Positions 35,211 through 35,946 of a stretch of DNA of 35,946 nucleotides are shown in pieces. Position 1 is the stretch's first letter. Every line of letters begins with the position of its first letter. The notes under the pieces were generated by a model. The model was not told where the DNA came from. It was given only the letters and a program-made list of their open reading frames with translations, and did not search any database. Position numbers and translations under genes: made by a program. The stretch comes from Bacteroidales bacterium (GTDB lineage: Bacteria; Bacteroidota; Bacteroidia; Bacteroidales; TTA-H9). Location of the stretch: contig JAQVCV010000050.1 of the NCBI GenBank assembly GCA_028689615.1, positions 1 through 35,946 on the forward strand, written 5' to 3'.

Positions 35211-35230
35211 GCTGAAACGGCGGTTTCAGC
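35211..35230. other. 8-bp hairpin just after the thiolase stop
   Basis: GCTGAAAC (35211-35218) and GTTTCAGC (35223-35230) are perfect inverted copies around a 4-base loop, 9 bases beyond the thiolase stop. No T-run follows on the minus strand, so it may stabilise or process the mRNA rather than end it. Confidence 0.6.
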
Positions 35231-35238
35231 GGGTTATT

Positions 35239-35946
35239 TTATTCCACGTTTTTTAAAATGATGGCTGTACCCATACCTCCGCCAATACACAGCGAAGCAA
35301 GGCCCAGGTTGCGGTGGTTGCGCTTCATTTCGTGAACAAGCGAAACAGTGATCCGGTTTCCTGAGGCACCTATGGGGTGTCCCAGGGCAATGGCTCCACC
35401 GTTGAGGTTGCAATGGGCATCAAACCACGCTTTGTCCACTCCGTGATCGGTGCAAAGCTGGCTGATAACGCCCAACGATTGAGCTGCAAAGGCCTCGTTG
35501 AGTTCCACCACATCCATATCTGAAAGCTTCATTCCGGCTTTTTTAAGAGCAGCAGCAATGGCAGGCACCGGGCCCATTCCCATCACCGAAGGCTCAACAC
35601 CACCCTGACCAACGGCCACAATCTCGACCAACGGAGTAAGTCCCAGCTCCTTAACAGCTTCTTCAGAAGCCACCAGCACGAAAGCAGCTCCATCGTTGAT
35701 GCCCGAGGCGTTGCCGGCGGTCACGGTTCCGTCTTTCCTGAAAGCGGGACGCAGTCCGGCAAGTTTTTCAGGCGAAGTGCCGCGGTTGGGGAACTCGTCG
35801 GTGTCAAACACGATGGTATCTTTCTTCAATTTGATCTCCACAGGCACAACCTCCTGTTTGAACCGCCCTGCATCAATAGCCGCGATGGCTTTCTGCTGCG
35901 ATGCAAAGGCAAAAGCATCCTGAGCTTCACGACTGATTTGGTAGCG
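35239..35946 (-). CDS. Acetyl-CoA acetyltransferase (thiolase), C-terminal part, cut by the window end
   Basis: The 235 residues visible are the C-terminal part of a thiolase; the frame is open through the right window edge (RYQISREAQDAFA...), so the gene starts outside and the GTG at 35847 is internal. Visible catalytic features: NEAFAAQS, the histidine in GGAIALGHPIGASG, and the C-terminal catalytic cysteine in ASLCIGGGMGTA. The N-terminal nucleophilic cysteine is outside. NASGINDGAAFVLVASEEA marks the acetyl-CoA acetyltransferase class that condenses two acetyl-CoA. The gene reads into the acyl-CoA dehydrogenase, with two hairpins in the 145-base gap, and fits a butyrate or fatty-acid operon. 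Confidence 0.94.
   Translation of the reverse strand, partial: RYQISREAQDAFAFASQQKAIAAIDAGRFKQEVVPVEIKLKKDTIVFDTDEFPNRGTSPEKLAGLRPAFRKDGTVTAGNASGINDGAAFVLVASEEAVKELGLTPLVEIVAVGQGGVEPSVMGMGPVPAIAAALKKAGMKLSDMDVVELNEAFAAQSLGVISQLCTDHGVDKAWFDAHCNLNGGAIALGHPIGASGNRITVSLVHEMKRNHRNLGLASLCIGGGMGTAIILKNVE

Overview
The window is chromosomal DNA from a Gram-negative member of the Bacteroidota, most likely an anaerobic Bacteroidales-like lineage. The signs are protein families typical of that phylum (PorG/DUF6089, tandem OmpH/Skp, SprA-era envelope neighbours such as an Omp85 protein beside RsgA), promoters of the TAnnTTTG type in front of many genes, almost no Shine-Dalgarno sites, and C-terminal and lipobox features seen in this group. 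No phage, insertion sequence, CRISPR array, rRNA or tRNA gene was seen. Most of the window is ordinary, densely coding core genome.

Layout. 1-6.2 kb: an orphan hybrid histidine kinase, mazG, nadB (L-aspartate oxidase) and a gamma-class carbonic anhydrase-like protein, all on the plus strand. 6.2-6.9 kb (minus strand): a small membrane protein that looks like a PrsW-type intramembrane protease whose catalytic residues are gone. 7.3-17.0 kb: a long plus-strand envelope cluster, rsgA - CBS/ACT-like protein - small Omp85 protein - nadK - porG - uppS - bamA - ompH/skp - ompH/skp. It supplies isoprenoid carrier lipid, the outer-membrane insertase and periplasmic chaperones, and closes with a strong terminator. 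17.0-17.4 kb: a gene-free stretch with a 22-bp tandem repeat. 17.4-18.5 kb: dprA (minus). 18.6-23.3 kb: a MurG-like glycosyltransferase, lgt, a cyclase-family metal hydrolase and a lipoprotein M3 peptidase (dcp-like). 23.4-25.7 kb: pbpC (minus). 25.7-30.1 kb: a lipoprotein, an LtaS/MdoB-like phosphoglycerol transferase, a diacylglycerol-kinase-family lipid kinase and an unknown acidic protein, tightly packed behind one good promoter. 30.2-31.9 kb: an SGLT-type sodium/solute symporter. 32.0-35.9 kb (minus): thiolase (cut by the window end) - acyl-CoA dehydrogenase - etfB - etfA, resembling the butyryl-CoA dehydrogenase/ETF set of butyrate-forming anaerobes.

The most interesting items are the putative PrsW-like pseudoprotease, the possible lipid-head-group transfer plus diacylglycerol recycling module at 25.7-30.1 kb with its unknown last gene, and the 22-bp tandem repeat. 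None of these is proven from sequence alone. Several start codons were moved inward from the longest open frame (bamA, nadK, acyl-CoA dehydrogenase, etfB, dcp, the PrsW-like gene), for reasons given in the entries.
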